Source: Siderastrea siderea (Eukaryota; Cnidaria; Anthozoa; Scleractinia; Rhizangiidae). From it: a stretch of DNA of 64,000 bases. Position numbers and translations under genes: made by a program. The stretch lies in assembly GCA_964030785.1 (NCBI GenBank), contig OZ034968.1, forward strand, positions 51,729,730-51,793,729, in the 5' to 3' direction. Shown here piece by piece: positions 1 through 10,736 of the stretch. The notes below the pieces were generated by a model, which saw nothing but the letters and a program-made list of their open reading frames with translations, was not told where the DNA came from and did no database searches. How positions within the stretch are numbered: the first letter of the stretch is position 1; every line of letters starts with the position of its first letter.

Positions 1-2477
1 TACATGTAGTGTCCTTCGTTCAAGAAACTCTAGAAAAGCGTTTAAGTTCTTGTCAAAATGTCTGGTTTTGCTATTGTACGGAAATAAATATCGTAATCTA
101 TGTTTTGTACACAAATTAACGTATTTGTGGTCGATGAGCAGTCCCGGGGGTGGGGAATTGTCTCTTTTTGCGTGCCCGGGGGTGGGGAATAGACCGCCAA
201 GCGAGAACAGAATTACAGGTAGAATTGAACCATGCATTATTGGATGAAGTCCAACGAAGTTTGCATGTCAAGCCGCGAAGCCCTTTCGATGCCATTCACG
301 TGAAGCCGCGTTTATTTGCCAAACTACACTAAAAATACACTGAACCCGTCATAAAAAGAAAAAGTCATAAATGAAGCTGATATAAAATATCACAGTTTCG
401 AAGTTTAATACACATTGTCATGTCTTCAGAGATAAATAAGAGGTGATTTATTTTTACCCCTACGCACGTTAATTTGCATACGTCAAAAGCGAAATTTGAA
501 ACCTTGTTAAAAATACACAATGCGTAATGCAACGATGCTTTTGATGCAACTCTCACTCTCGACAGACGTTTTGCCTTCCTCTTTCACCTGTAAATGTGTA
601 AATTCTTAAACAATCGGAAATTTGGCATCGCTGATACAAAGCTTGTCAGTACGCTGAGCCCATGAAATGCCTGTTTTACGCAACAACATGGAAAAGCTTG
701 AGTTTTTTCGAGCGACTTTATGTTAGAGCGTTTTCTCAAATAGCCATTTTGAGAATTATCGCAACAATTTCCGTAACATTAAAAACTCAAAGTGGTTAAT
801 TTACCCTATGAGGAAAGGAGCAGCGAATTCTAAACGCATGTGTATCATTTGTCATTATTTGATTGCACAAAATGGCGATGCTTGCACCTCATTTTTCGAC
901 ACACTTGTTGGATCTGTAAACAATAACGCTCGCGATCAAGTTCGGTCCGTTTGTCCAATTCATTTCTCGTTAGATCACTCAAGCAACAAGCTCATTAGTT
1001 TCTCGACTTGAAACTCGATTCTTCTTCTTGTATAGTTAAGAAATTATTTTTTTCCCCAAGATTAGGTCACAAGTTTGGGGTGCGGCCTATACGCGGGTGC
1101 GGCCTATACGCGGGTAAATACGGTATGAATGAATTCTGTTGTAAAATGAGCAGAACGTCAAATAGACAATTCAAAGTCGACTACTAGAAATAAATCAGAC
1201 TCGGCTCTTTCAAACTGCTGAGTGGTTGCTTCAGTGCTTGCTTGCCTTGCTGATCATGCAAAGAAATGGTCAATTTGTTGGTGCTTTCCCCTTCTGTCTC
1301 TTGGACGTACCTCTCAGTCTGACAAGCTTCAACATAAGTTCTAGAGAACTGTCCAAAACTGATTGGGAAAGAACGGCGTGAGCTTACCCAAACTTTAACC
1401 AAGGAAGTTGATTGGCTTCGATAGACAAACTGTCACTTTGGCGTGACATAGAACAGGAGCATGAATAGGTGGCTCTTTTACCAAATAGACAGACAAATGG
1501 AAGCGCTATAGATACCATAGACTTGACTGCTTACTGAGTGGGACTTTTTAAATTTTAACGTTACTTTTGCTGTTTTTTTGTTCAAAAGACAACTGCTTGT
1601 TTTCAAAAAGATTGTACAGCTACTAGTGTATTTTTTTTCAGAAACCACATGGTTTTAGACATTTGTTACATCAGTTTAGGGGGTTTGACCGAACCACCCT
1701 AACCACTCCTAGATCTGCCCCAGAGAAACGCCCCCAATAGTGCGCCCAATAGTGGTGTCATCGAACTTTTCGAGGTATGAGAAGCAGCTGATGGAGAATC
1801 TTTGCCCGGCTTAGTCACCACAACAGCTAGTGCAGTCTGGGTGATTAGGTCATCCAATTACAGGGAAATGGAAGCTCCGGTTGGGGGCACAACCTGGGCT
1901 GGATTTAAATGACTCGAAAATGCTGGGGTAACAGGGTTGTCAGAGGACAGAAGCAAAGGGTCAGCGACAGGTTCGGTCACTGAATTGGAGTCGTTGAATA
2001 AGGACTGCATGCTGTTGTTTGTTGGGCAAGCAGTCATATTGAACAGGGAAAATCAATGAAGACGCAGCAAAAGCCCAAAAGTGACTTTGAGCGAGACAAA
2101 AGCTTTCACCGAAGCTGCAAATGAATGACAATGTGAGTGAAATGCCTCGATGTCAGTGTTTAGGCACATGAGGTGTAAGATGTTTTGATGTTTGTTTTTC
2201 AGTTCTGGAAGAAACAAAAACAATTGTTCTACATCACGAAACATCATCGATCAAAACAGTGGATCGCATTTCATAACAATATTCTCTGCAGCCAAATTCA
2301 AGATGGTGGACAAGCGCAAGGAAAGTAATTACGATTTTTTGTAAATTTCGTGCTGTAATCTTTTTCCTTTGTCGTGTTTGCAGCTCTGAAGTTGTAAACA
2401 AGCTTATTGCCAACATAAAAATGTTCGGAGTACACTTTCTCTTCTCGTAAGTCTGCCCTTTTTAGTTTTATTTTAGT
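1..2477. other. Intergenic, decayed repeats
   Basis: I see no supportable gene here. The longest open frames are about 70 codons and show no motif. Two short direct repeats stand out. CCCGGGGGTGGGGAAT occurs twice near 145-190, and GCGGCCTATACGCGGGT occurs twice in tandem near 1081-1115, followed by AAATACGGTA. Both look like fragments of dispersed repeats. Confidence 0.6.
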
Positions 2478-2481
2478 TTAA

Positions 2482-2748
2482 GCACGGGTCAATCGAAGAG
2501 AGTTTGGAGTTTATGAGAGGTCAAACTCGCTCTCGGTTGGCCTGAAACTCTTGTGCTCTCCTCTACTTCGAAAGTGCTCAAATTTGTCATGAGAGTCGAC
2601 GAGAGTTTTCTCTAAAGCATAATGAAATGAACGTATCACTTGTGACAGACTTTCGATAACTCTCATTCTTGTTTGGCCCAAGTTGATAGTCGATGGGAGT
2701 CGATGAAAACTCTCAATTCTCTTCAACTCCTACTCGTTTGGCCCGGGC
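2482..2748. mobile_element. MITE with TTAA flanks
   Basis: This 267-bp stretch starts GCACGGGTCAATCGA and its reverse complement starts GCCCGGGCCAAACGA, giving imperfect inverted termini. TTAA stands directly outside both ends (2478-2481 and 2749-2752), the target duplication used by piggyBac and Kolobok transposases. The interior is rich in GAGAGTTT and its complement, so the element could fold back. There is no coding capacity. The superfamily is inferred from the TTAA flank alone. Confidence 0.6.
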
Positions 2749-2752
2749 TTAA

Positions 2753-3548
2753 GTTGTGTGTTTTCTTTCTTTAATCAAATGTACCTACATATCATAGTAT
2801 TTTAAGTCGGTTACTCAAGGGCTAATGGTTAAGTCAAGCCTGTAATGTGAGGTATCATTGAAAGCGCCCCTCCATCTAAGACTGAAAAAATATGGAGTGA
2901 ACTTGTCATGTTATCGCATTTCGTTCAGACTGTTTGTTTTTTTGTAATTTTTTTGTAAAACATAATGCATGGCTAGAAAAGGCGCCATAGAGCTTGATAT
3001 AATACTGTAATTTACATTTCAGTATAGTAATTGGTAATGCCTGTACCAAGAAAGGTGAAGTGGAACAATAAATGTTGGTCTTTGAAATTGTTTTGCAGTC
3101 ACACTTAATTGCCCTTGCAGGGTTCACCTGACAATTGGATTCTGTGGTGATATAAATCCCGTGATTGCCTAAGTGTAAAAGTACATGGAAAAGTACATTT
3201 ATGTTCATGTATTGCCAGCAGAACGTTTTTATGTAATTTTGTAAGTCTATTTCAGAGCCTGAAGGGTGTCAGAGGGTTTATGGTGACTGGAAATTGGGAA
3301 ATCCTTGGTTGCAGTTCATTTCATCTAAGCCTGGGAACGTTTAACATGTGCTTGTTATCGAGACGAAAATGCAAGTGTGAAAGAAGAAATAAGCAGTCAA
3401 AATGTTTCAGGTTAATACTGTTTTATTTCATGTCAACACTCTACATCTTTTTCTTCTTCGTTCCTCCATCCACCTAGAAACAAATCACAAAAACAATTTT
3501 TAATTTGTTGATTTAATTTGCATCCATAACTGAGCATATCATGGGGAG
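2753..3548. other. Intergenic, no feature seen
   Basis: AT-rich sequence without recognisable genes or repeats. Short open frames of up to 100 codons on the minus strand have no motif or compositional support. Confidence 0.5.
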
Positions 3549-3665
3549 GATTCACAAAGCCCTTCTCATCTATGATATACCCTAAGTATTGGTTCTTAAT
3601 AAAAGCTTATTGTTGTGCAACAATTAACTTAGGATTATATCTTAGTTAGGAGAGCTTTGTGAAAA
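3549..3665. mobile_element. Small hairpin-like MITE
   Basis: TTCACAAAGC near 3551 is answered by GCTTTGTGAA near 3654-3663, and inner segments CCTAAGT and ACTTAGG also pair. The result is a fold-back unit of about 115 bp. No clear target duplication was found, so the exact ends are uncertain. Confidence 0.45.
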
Positions 3666-4067
3666 CACCCAAGCAGGGCCATAGCTGCTTTGAGGGAAAC
3701 CGAGGTACTTGCCTAAGTCTCTTTTTTCGTTGTTGTTTTTTTTGAAGGGGGGAAGTAAATACCAAGGAAAAGAATTTAACCATGGACATTGCCACAGTTA
3801 TACTGGCTACGGCCCAGCCAAGTCATATCTGGCACAACTCAGAGATTCTGTTGATTCTCTAAGAACAAGAATTATATCATTACAAATGTCTCTGACAGGT
3901 ACTGTAATGCTACTGCCTTGTCCCCAGCATGCACATATTGGCCTAGGATAATTTAGTAGAGGGCATTGGGAAAGATGGAATGGAGGAGAAAAGTAAAATG
4001 ACTATTCTTCCTGTAGTTTCCCCTCTTGCACGTACAAGTGCACTTTAACTAATATTTTCCAACAAAC
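3666..4067. other. Intergenic, no feature seen
   Basis: No supportable gene. It contains short T-rich and A-rich runs, and a plus-strand frame of 80 codons (3709-3951) with no recognisable motif. Confidence 0.5.
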
Positions 4068-4486
4068 CTTTACTTCCAGCTCCCCTCCTTCTTCAACATT
4101 TGTCAGGCCTGTTGTTCTTGCTGCCACAGGAGATGGTTGAGGGACTGATGCAAGACTATCCCTCGAACTTGTTACTGCATAATAGCTTCCACCAGGTAAA
4201 ATTTTGCTGACAACGCTCAATGCAAGCTTTGAATTGGTTATTGTGAACATCATTAAGTTTACAAGAAAGCTGAATGGTAACACAAACTGACCATTGCCTG
4301 CCAGTGAATACAGATGTTCCACTGCAACACATTTCTGAAATCTGGAAACACTTCCATCTGACATACCATCCACTGCTGCTTTTACAACCTTGTTCCTTCG
4401 CTGCAGCCAGGTTTCTTGGTTGATGTTTTTGATGATGTCAATGTTCTTGTGGGTTTGACTGAACGAATTTGCATCACTCAGCACGT
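4068..4486 (-). CDS. Unrecognised exon-like ORF (LQRRN motif)
   Basis: I do not recognise a named domain. The minus-strand frame is open for about 160 codons. It has a plausible acceptor (AAAGAG before 4486) and donor (AAAG/GTTTGT at 4068/4067), so it reads like one internal exon of about 140 codons. The translation contains ETWLQRRNKVV and AVEHLYSLAGNGQFVLPFSF, a pattern I associate with repetitive, uncharacterised cnidarian proteins that are probably transposon-borne. That association is memory-based inference. No neighbouring exon could be assigned. It may be a remnant rather than a live gene. Confidence 0.35.
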
Positions 4487-5353
4487 CTCTTTGCTGGCCA
4501 CAAAATATGTTAGATGTTAAGTGCCATTGTCTGAGAAAACTGGGCAGAGGCCATGGATCGGGGTCAACCGATTTCTTTCATCTTTTGCCTGTTTCTTACT
4601 TTCATTCAGATAGGATGAAAGCCAGTGTTCTTATTTACCATCAGCTTTTAGTTTCCGAGATCAGACCACCCCCCTAAAAACCGGCCATCACGAACCAGAA
4701 ATCCTTGCAATTCAGACGCGTAACATCGGCGATGCAAAGAAAATGTTCTCGCATTGCAAATGACACCAACCTCAGGATTTTATTATTTAGGTAGATTTGC
4801 TGTCATTCTAGGCCATCAGCGACCATGTACAACCATTTATTGATTTCTCACAGGAAAAATTATTTGCAGGTAAGAAAATTGGAAATATTACCATGTCTGC
4901 TAACCCACATTTTGGAAAATCGTTTTCTCAAAAAGGCGGCAGTTTATGAGAAAAAAAAGTTCTTGGAACTCAGTATTACCCTTACTATACATATAAAAAA
5001 ACTGAAGTTTGGGACCTGGAAAATCCGAAGTGCTATCAGGGAGAGTTTTAGGTGTATTTTGTCGCCAATAACAGAGGAAATATCACGTCACGAGCTTAGT
5101 CACGCACTGTTTGATCGAACATTATTCAGGGAAATGTTAACTTCTCAGTCGTTTACAGGCCAGAAAGTTAAAAAGACCAAATACAAATCTGTATTTATAA
5201 GTAACTAATGATAACAACCTACGAACGCTTAATAAGAACGAATAAACGCACTCACTTCTGCTTTTTTTTTGCAAAAAAATGGAAGGCCCTATTTATAGAT
5301 TGGTTATCAGCCTTGAAGTATTTTGAGCCCAGTAGGTCAACAGAGCTAGCCTG
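4487..5353. other. Intergenic, no feature seen
   Basis: No supportable gene or repeat. A 127-codon plus-strand frame (4825-5208) is Lys/Leu-rich, lacks any recognised motif and matches what AT-rich noncoding DNA gives by chance. Confidence 0.45.
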
Positions 5354-5423
5354 GTTACCCTAGTTATTACTTTTACCCTAGTTACCCTAGTTACCCTAGT
5401 TACCCTAGTTATTACTTTTACCC
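5354..5423. repeat. TTACCCTAG short tandem repeat
   Basis: A 9-bp unit, TTACCCTAG, is repeated in a run of four and flanked on both sides by copies of TTACCCTAGTTATTACTTTT. The repeat begins exactly where the LINE ORF1 fragment on the minus strand breaks off. Read on that strand it is a (CTAGGGTAA)n tail attached to a truncated ORF. Confidence 0.8.
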
Positions 5424-5876
5424 TGTGTTGTTTTGGCATCTTATGTTTGTTCGGTGAGCGTGCATTATTTCCAGGTCACCTTCCAACTGCATATGGACAC
5501 TAAGAATATTACTTACTATTATTTGGCAAGAGGAATCCTTCTCAGCGTCCTCAGGTATTTTCCAAATCACAATATTGTTCTGCTTCAATCGGTTCTCTAG
5601 ATCGACTAGCTTCTTTTCTAAAGCCGCAACACGAGCGCTATCTGCTTTATCACTCAAATTTTCTTTCATCGACCCGACCTCTTTGTTGGTGAATTCAAGA
5701 CCTTGATTCTTTTCATTTAACTCACTTTTCAAGCTGGCTGTAGTTGACTCAAGTTGTTTCAGTTTAGCGTACAAGACGTCATGGCGGCTTTCACCGTCAG
5801 CGCCTAACTTGTCAATTTTATCGCCCAGAGTCTTTACCAAGCAGCTTAGTTCGTCAAAATTACTATCAGTGGACAT
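5424..5876 (-). pseudogene. LINE ORF1-like fragment (coiled coil + RRM start)
   Basis: Non-LTR retrotransposon ORF1 proteins bind the element RNA and act as nucleic-acid chaperones. This frame begins at an ATG at 5876. Residues about 10-95 have a heptad-like coiled coil rich in Leu, Lys and Glu. This runs into NNIVIWKIPEDAEKDSS and a following Ile/Leu-rich segment, the pattern of the RRM that follows the coiled coil in L1/L2-type ORF1p. The frame stops after about 150 residues, where it joins the TTACCCTAG repeat, so the C-terminal half and the whole of ORF2 are missing. Family level (L2/CR1 versus L1) is not resolved. Confidence 0.6.
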
Positions 5877-6292
5877 CTCTTCTTGAACGTAAATTTTTAC
5901 TCATGCTCGCCAGACAATTTTAACTTTAGGAGCGGAGCACGGAAAGACACAACCTCACACTTCGACAGTCATGCCCAACCCCCCATTTTAATTTCAACTA
6001 GAGACACTAACAACGTGATGAGACGGGTAACGAGCAAAGATTCTAGCGAACACGGTTCCAAAGTGCAGCCTCAGTGCTATGCAATACTTAGAAACACAAC
6101 AAACTACACTTTCAAGTGAGCATCACGCACACTGGCGGGTTTTGACGCGAACGGGGGGAATTCAAAATTCAATGGCTTTTGTGCAGGCTCACTTTTTCTC
6201 GGCCCATTCTTCTCACCCGCTTGCAAATTGTGGCTCCACCGCAAAGATACTCGCACAAATAATACACTAAATGAGCCTGCTTGCAGGCTATC
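5877..6292. other. Spacer between two LINE fragments
   Basis: No supportable gene. It may be 5' untranslated sequence of the LINE copy whose ORF1 starts at 5876. Confidence 0.4.
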
Positions 6293-6622
6293 TCATCTTA
6301 GCAACCTTCGGATGTGCATGATTTGAGCTTTCATGTTGTGTACAAACTTTACGATGATTTGGAGTGGTTTTGTGTGGAGTCTTCTTCCACTACAAGTATC
6401 ACTTGGCTTGATGTCAATTTTCAGCTTCTCAATAACTTCACTCAAATCGTTCGTGTTTTCCTTGAGATTGTCTTTAATCCCTTGGAACCTTATGTTATCA
6501 TGTCTTGAGTACTGCTCAAGGTCATCACAGTGCATGTTAATGCACCTTTCATTTTCTGTTGCCGATTTCTCAAGTGCTGCCACTTTCGCTTCTGGCTCCT
6601 GGTATGGAGCCACTACCCCCAT
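6293..6622 (-). pseudogene. LINE ORF1-like fragment, different family
   Basis: The frame encodes a short coiled coil (EAKVAALEKSATENERCINM) followed by LEQYSRHDNIRFQGIKDN and, about 30 residues on, IIVKFVHNMKAQIMHIRRLL. The E-Q-Y-S-R-x-D-N-I-R signature followed by I-V-K-F is typical of the ORF1p RRM of CR1/RTE-like LINEs. Start and end are both degraded, and no ORF2 follows. The sequence differs clearly from the fragment at 5424-5876, so two LINE families are represented. Confidence 0.6.
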
Positions 6623-6928
6623 AATCTTCCTTCACCATTTTCCTTTTTCCAGGAAAACTTTTGAATAACAGGCTTCAAATCGAAAGCACCTTGCATCTTC
6701 GTGGCAGCTTTACAAAGTTTCGTGCTTTCGCTCTGACACTCACGGATAACCCTGAATTTTTTCAGGTTTCTTCTTTTCAATCGCTTGCGTTGAAACACTT
6801 TCACTGCGATGGTCTACATATAATTCTATCTTTATCCGCAGTTCAAATATATGAATTTCATATATTAATGTTCATTTGCTCTCCATCTACGGGATAAATA
6901 CAAACTCTCAATTGACCAGCTCCCAGTT

Positions 6929-7001
6929 GGCTTGATAGCTCAATTGGTTAGAGTGCTGCACCGGTATCGCAGAGTTCATAGGTTCGATTCCCGTTCAAGC
7001 C
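6929..7001 (+). tRNA. tRNA-like, loop anticodon GGU
   Basis: The 73-nt segment has a perfect 7-bp acceptor stem (GGCTTGA/TCAAGCC), a D arm GCTC/GAGT, and a T arm around TTCGATT. The anticodon loop reads CCGGTAT, so position 33 is C instead of the usual T. The anticodon stem has only four pairs plus an A-C mismatch. It is probably a tRNA-derived repeat core rather than a working tRNA gene. The D arm and the AGGTC-type variable loop resemble eukaryotic tRNA-Ile. Confidence 0.4.
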
Positions 7002-7177
7002 TGAATTTTTTCAGGTTACTTCTTTTCAACTGCTTAGATTGAAACACTTTCACTGCGATGATCTACATGTAATTCTACCTTTATCGGCAGTTCAAATATA
7101 TGAATTTCATGTATTAATGTTCATTTATTCTCCATCTACAGGATAAATACGAACTCTCAATTGACCAGCTCCCAGTT

Positions 7178-7250
7178 GGCGTGATAGCTCAATTGGTTAG
7201 AGCGCTGCACCGGTATCGCAGAGGTCATGGGTTCGATTCCCGTTCAAGCC
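7178..7250 (+). tRNA. tRNA-like, loop anticodon GGU
   Basis: Second unit. It is the same cloverleaf with one acceptor mismatch (GGCGTGA). Box A (TAGCTCAATTGG) and box B (GGTTCGATTCC) are intact, and a T6 run lies within ten bases downstream. The loop again has C33 and GGT. Confidence 0.4.
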
Positions 7251-7426
7251 TGAATTTTTTCAGGTTTCTTCTTTTCAACCGCTTAGGTCGAAACACTTTC
7301 ACTGCGATGATCTACATATAATTCTATCTTTATCTGCAGTTCAAATATATGAATTTCATATATTTATGTTCATTTATTCTCCATCTACGGGATAAATACG
7401 AACTCTCAATTGACCAGCTCCCAGTT

Positions 7427-7499
7427 GGCTTGATATCTCAATTGGTTAGAGCGCTGCAGTGATATCGCAGAGGTCATGGGTTCGATTCCCGTTCAAGCC
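7427..7499 (+). tRNA. tRNA-like, loop anticodon GAU
   Basis: Third unit. The box A region is altered (TATCTCAATTGG). The anticodon loop reads GTGATAT, so the triplet is GAT (isoleucine) with the canonical T33. The acceptor and T stems are intact. Confidence 0.4.
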
Positions 7500-7675
7500 T
7501 GGATTTTTTCAGGTTTCTTCTTTTCAACTGCTTAGGTTGAAACACTTTCACTGCGATGATCTACATATAATTCTATCTTTATCTGCAGTTCAAATATATG
7601 AATTTCATATATTTATGTTCATTTATTCTCCATCTACGGAATAAATACGAACTCTCAATTGACCAGCTCCCAGTT

Positions 7676-7748
7676 GGCTTGATATCTCAATTGGTTAGAG
7701 CGCTGCACTGATATCGCAGAGGTCATGGGTTCGATTCCCGTTCAAGCC
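7676..7748 (+). tRNA. tRNA-like, loop anticodon GAU
   Basis: Fourth unit. The loop is CTGATAT, with GAT at the anticodon position and T33, and box A is altered as in the third unit. Adjacent units of one array therefore carry two different anticodon triplets. Confidence 0.4.
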
Positions 7749-7824
7749 TGAATTTTTTCAGGTTTCTTCTTTTCAACCGCTTAGGTTGAAACACTTTCAC
7801 TGCGATGATCTACATATAATTCTA

Positions 7825-8906
7825 GAGTGCCATGTTTTGAAAAAGAGGTTTCTTTAAAAGCTTAAGCTTATTTAGCAAAACGATTGTTTGAGATGGAGGT
7901 CAAACTTAGCAGAGCTAGTGCCTCTGGGTTTTTTTGTCTACAACCAAGGTTTTTGCAGCAGTCTGAACACGTTTTCCCAAGAAAAACAACTGTGTTTATG
8001 TTAATTGAGCTGTGATCAATAAACAGCTGTTTAAGTATTAAAATGAAAACTTCATTTGACATCATAGCAGAGGTTGTTAAGTGGTTAACATGATTCCTTT
8101 GAGTTCCAGCAGCTTGCTGGCTTTGCAGTTCGAACCCCAGCGGGAGGAAATGTTTTCCCATTTTTTGGTAATTACTTTAAAATGAATAAGTTTCGGCACT
8201 TAAGGAAAAGTTTTTAGGCTGGGCCAAGTTTAAATATTGTTATTGAGATAGAGGGAAAGAAAGCATGATTTGAGCATGGGAAAGTTCCAGGGAAAAGTCA
8301 TGGGATTTTTCTGAAATCTATGCATTGCGGGCTTTTTAAAGAGATAAATATCAATTCCAAGCACATGATAACCTAAGTTATCGATGTTTTAGGTCTGTCT
8401 TTGTTTACGCGCTGTAAATTTCGTCCAAGACAAACTTAAGGCATTGTGAAAACCGACATTGGACTTAAAATTCACCTGTCAATGACCTAGTTAAATTTAC
8501 ACGTACTGTCTTTAGTATACATGCATTATTGTCATAATTAATCAATGGATTACTGTCATAATTGATCATTGTACTACAAGTCAAATCTCAAAACTGTCGT
8601 AGCAAAAATAAAGATGAAAACTTGAGGTTACTAGAAAGACAATGCTTCTTGTGTACTAAGAACGTGTTTTAAGTTCTGTTGTCATTATTAGTTGTGGTTA
8701 CACATACTGAGGTAAATAGCATTCCCAGGAATTACGTTACCGAGGTGTTTGCGGTCACACACCAATAAATGCAAATGCATTTTCCAAGGTCAATCTTTTA
8801 CACTTGACTGGTTTCGGCGCGAAATGCGAAAATGGAGAATTCGAGAGAGCTTGCTAGCATTGTATTGCTGTTGCTACTTATCCTGTTTTGACAGTCCTCC
8901 ACTTCT
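7825..8906. other. Intergenic with possible tRNA-derived repeat
   Basis: Mostly AT-rich sequence without a gene. At about 8076-8150, AGAGGTTGTTAAGTGGTTAA, then a CCAGCAGCTTGCTGG hairpin, then GCAGTTCGAACCCC, resembles a degenerate tRNA with a long variable arm. It may be a SINE head. Support is weak. Confidence 0.35.
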
Positions 8907-10113
8907 TTGTTATGTCAGCATTTTATACAGCGAAGAATAAGACGAAGGCTCCATTGGCACTTCATAAATGCCATAATCCTCAGTCCCTACTACTTGATTG
9001 CGCGCCGAAATAATTATACATGTGCACGCATTCCCAGAAGCATTTGGGTTCTTCCACGTCCACAGATGTGGTTTCAGCAGCTACTGAATGACCGAGCACT
9101 GGATCATTGGTGGAAAGAAAACTTTAGAGTTTCCAGAGCAACCTTCGAGTACATTTGCCAACTTGTTGGACCAGCTCTTCGTTGACAAGATACGCACGTG
9201 AGAAATGCCATCCCTGTCGAAAAGAGAGTGGGAGCAAGCTTTATGGAGATTGGCGACGGGTGAATGTTACCGTTCATGTGGATTGATGATTGGACTTTCC
9301 AAATCAGCAGTTGTTAAATGCTATCATGAATTTGTCCAGGAGCTTTGTCTGCTAAAGGGCAATTACATAAAGTTCCCAACTAATAGAGCTGAAGTCCAAG
9401 CGAAAGTAAACGGATTTTCTGAGCGAAGCAAAATTCCAAATATAGTGGCGGCAGTTGATGGCACTCGTGTTCCTTTAAAAGCACCCAAAACAAATCATGA
9501 GGACTATTTTAACCATAAACATTTCTACAGTTTTGTTTTACAAGGTGTAGTCGATGGTGCAGGGCTATATTTATCCGTTTCAACCGGATATCCCGGGAGT
9601 TTGCATGATGCAAGGGTCCTCAGGCTGAGTCAGCTCTTTGGTGCTGCAGAAAATGACTTGATTTTAGCTGTGCCAACAGTAGATGTTAATGGTACTATTG
9701 TGCGACCTCTTATTGTCGCTGATTCTGCATATCCATTGAAACCATGGCTCCTTTGTCCCTTTAAAGATAATGGAGCACTTAATCGGGAGCAAAAGAAATT
9801 TAACGAAGAATTATCAAAAGCCAGAATTGTTTCTGAGCATGCATACAGCTTGACAAAGGGGCGATGGAGGGTCCTACAGAAACGGCTGGACGAAGACAGT
9901 GACAGAATTCCAGACACTATAGTTGCTTGTTGTATTCTGCACAACATTTGTGTTATAAGAGGAGATCGATACGAAGTTGAGAGCGATGATAGCAATGATG
10001 ATGATGATAGCGACAATGACAATGGAATACCCTCGCAAGGGGCTCAAGGAATAAGAAGAGCATTAGTAGACTACTTAGCAAAAACCTTTAGAGAAATACC
10101 TTTTCTGGGGTAG
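8907..10113 (+). pseudogene. PIF/Harbinger transposase, two disabling lesions
   Basis: A DDE_Tnp_4 (HARBI1-like) nuclease that would excise and insert a Harbinger DNA transposon. The N-terminal helical region runs to about 9182. The main 302-codon frame from 9205 to 10113 holds the catalytic core: first Asp in AAVDGTRVPLKAP, second in VADSAYPLKPW, Glu in SEHAYSLTKGRW. HNIC and an acidic Asp/Ser tail follow. Two breaks separate the N-terminus from the core. One is a TGA at 9183-9185, where the family normally reads on. The other is a one-base insertion near 9236, after which the reading moves to the downstream frame. The triad survives, so inactivation looks recent. No terminal inverted repeats were pinned down. 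Harbinger elements usually need a Myb/SANT partner; none is adjacent here. Confidence 0.85.
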
Positions 10114-10159
10114 AATGCGGCAATTCAAGAAATAAAACTATCACTTATCGTTTTGTGCC

Positions 10160-10165
10160 TTTAAT
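10160..10165. repeat. Target-site duplication TTTAAT, left copy
   Basis: The six bases TTTAAT directly before the CAGGAGTACCCAAC terminus recur at 23,642-23,647 directly after the inverted copy of that terminus. Confidence 0.8.
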
Positions 10166-10736
10166 CAGGAGTACCCAACGACACATTTTTCAGAATTGAA
10201 GTATTATTGGCTAAAACGCTTTTTTAGTGTCCGCAAACATGTTTTGGGTTAATATTTAACTTCCGTGGGAAAAAGATACCCGCTCTTCAGTGCCAGCAAG
10301 CAATAAATTGAACACTTGAAGATGCCAGCCAGAATTCGTGTTCCCCATCGTTTTTCCCAGCCAGAAAGAGATTTTGTGCGAGATTTTCCCAGCAGTTGTT
10401 CTTGTGACACGATTTTTGCCAGCCAGGGGATTGTTTCCGACTCACGAGAAAAACACAAAGACCAATGGCGAGATAGTGCAGTAAAGTAATTTTTTCTGTT
10501 AAATCAGCATTTTCCTGTTAACATGTATTAAATATCACTATGCATTTTACCTACCTCGATGCTTTAACACGCTGAACTCACCACGGAAAAAGTCTACTTC
10601 CACTTCTCAGGTGGGGATAGCATAAAGTCGTTGTCTTTTCTTAAACATATGTCGCTGGATAGTGCACATTTGAGTTTATGGTATTAAAGGACCACAACTC
10701 CTTTTTCCAGCTGTTAATCTCGAGTATATGATTTAA

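Larger units (their letters stand above)
6750..7824 (+). repeat. 249-bp tandem array with tRNA-like core
   Basis: The tRNA-like segments start at 6929, 7178, 7427 and 7676, giving an exact 249-bp period and about 4.3 units. Each unit consists of a tRNA cloverleaf, a CCTGAA-TTTT-TTCAGG hairpin that contains a T6 run, a conserved segment with an imperfect palindrome (AAATATATGAATTTCATATAT), and CCAGCTCCCAGTTGGC just before the next cloverleaf. The array opens inside the hairpin and closes inside the spacer. A related array in the reverse orientation lies at 28,047-28,732. Box A-, box B- and terminator-like elements suggest origin from an RNA polymerase III unit amplified in tandem. Confidence 0.85.

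Noticed and set aside
6929..7748. A cluster of four genuine tRNA-Thr/Ile genes
   Set aside because: The shortened anticodon stem with an A-C mismatch, C33 in two copies, altered box A in two, and the strict tandem period point to a repeat core rather than normal tRNA genes.
6750..7824. CRISPR-like array
   Set aside because: Units are 249-bp full tandem repeats with tRNA-like cores, not short repeats with unique spacers, and the sequence is eukaryotic.
9630..10022. 130-codon minus-strand frame
   Set aside because: It is the antisense shadow of the Harbinger transposase, Ser-rich opposite the Asp/Ser tail.
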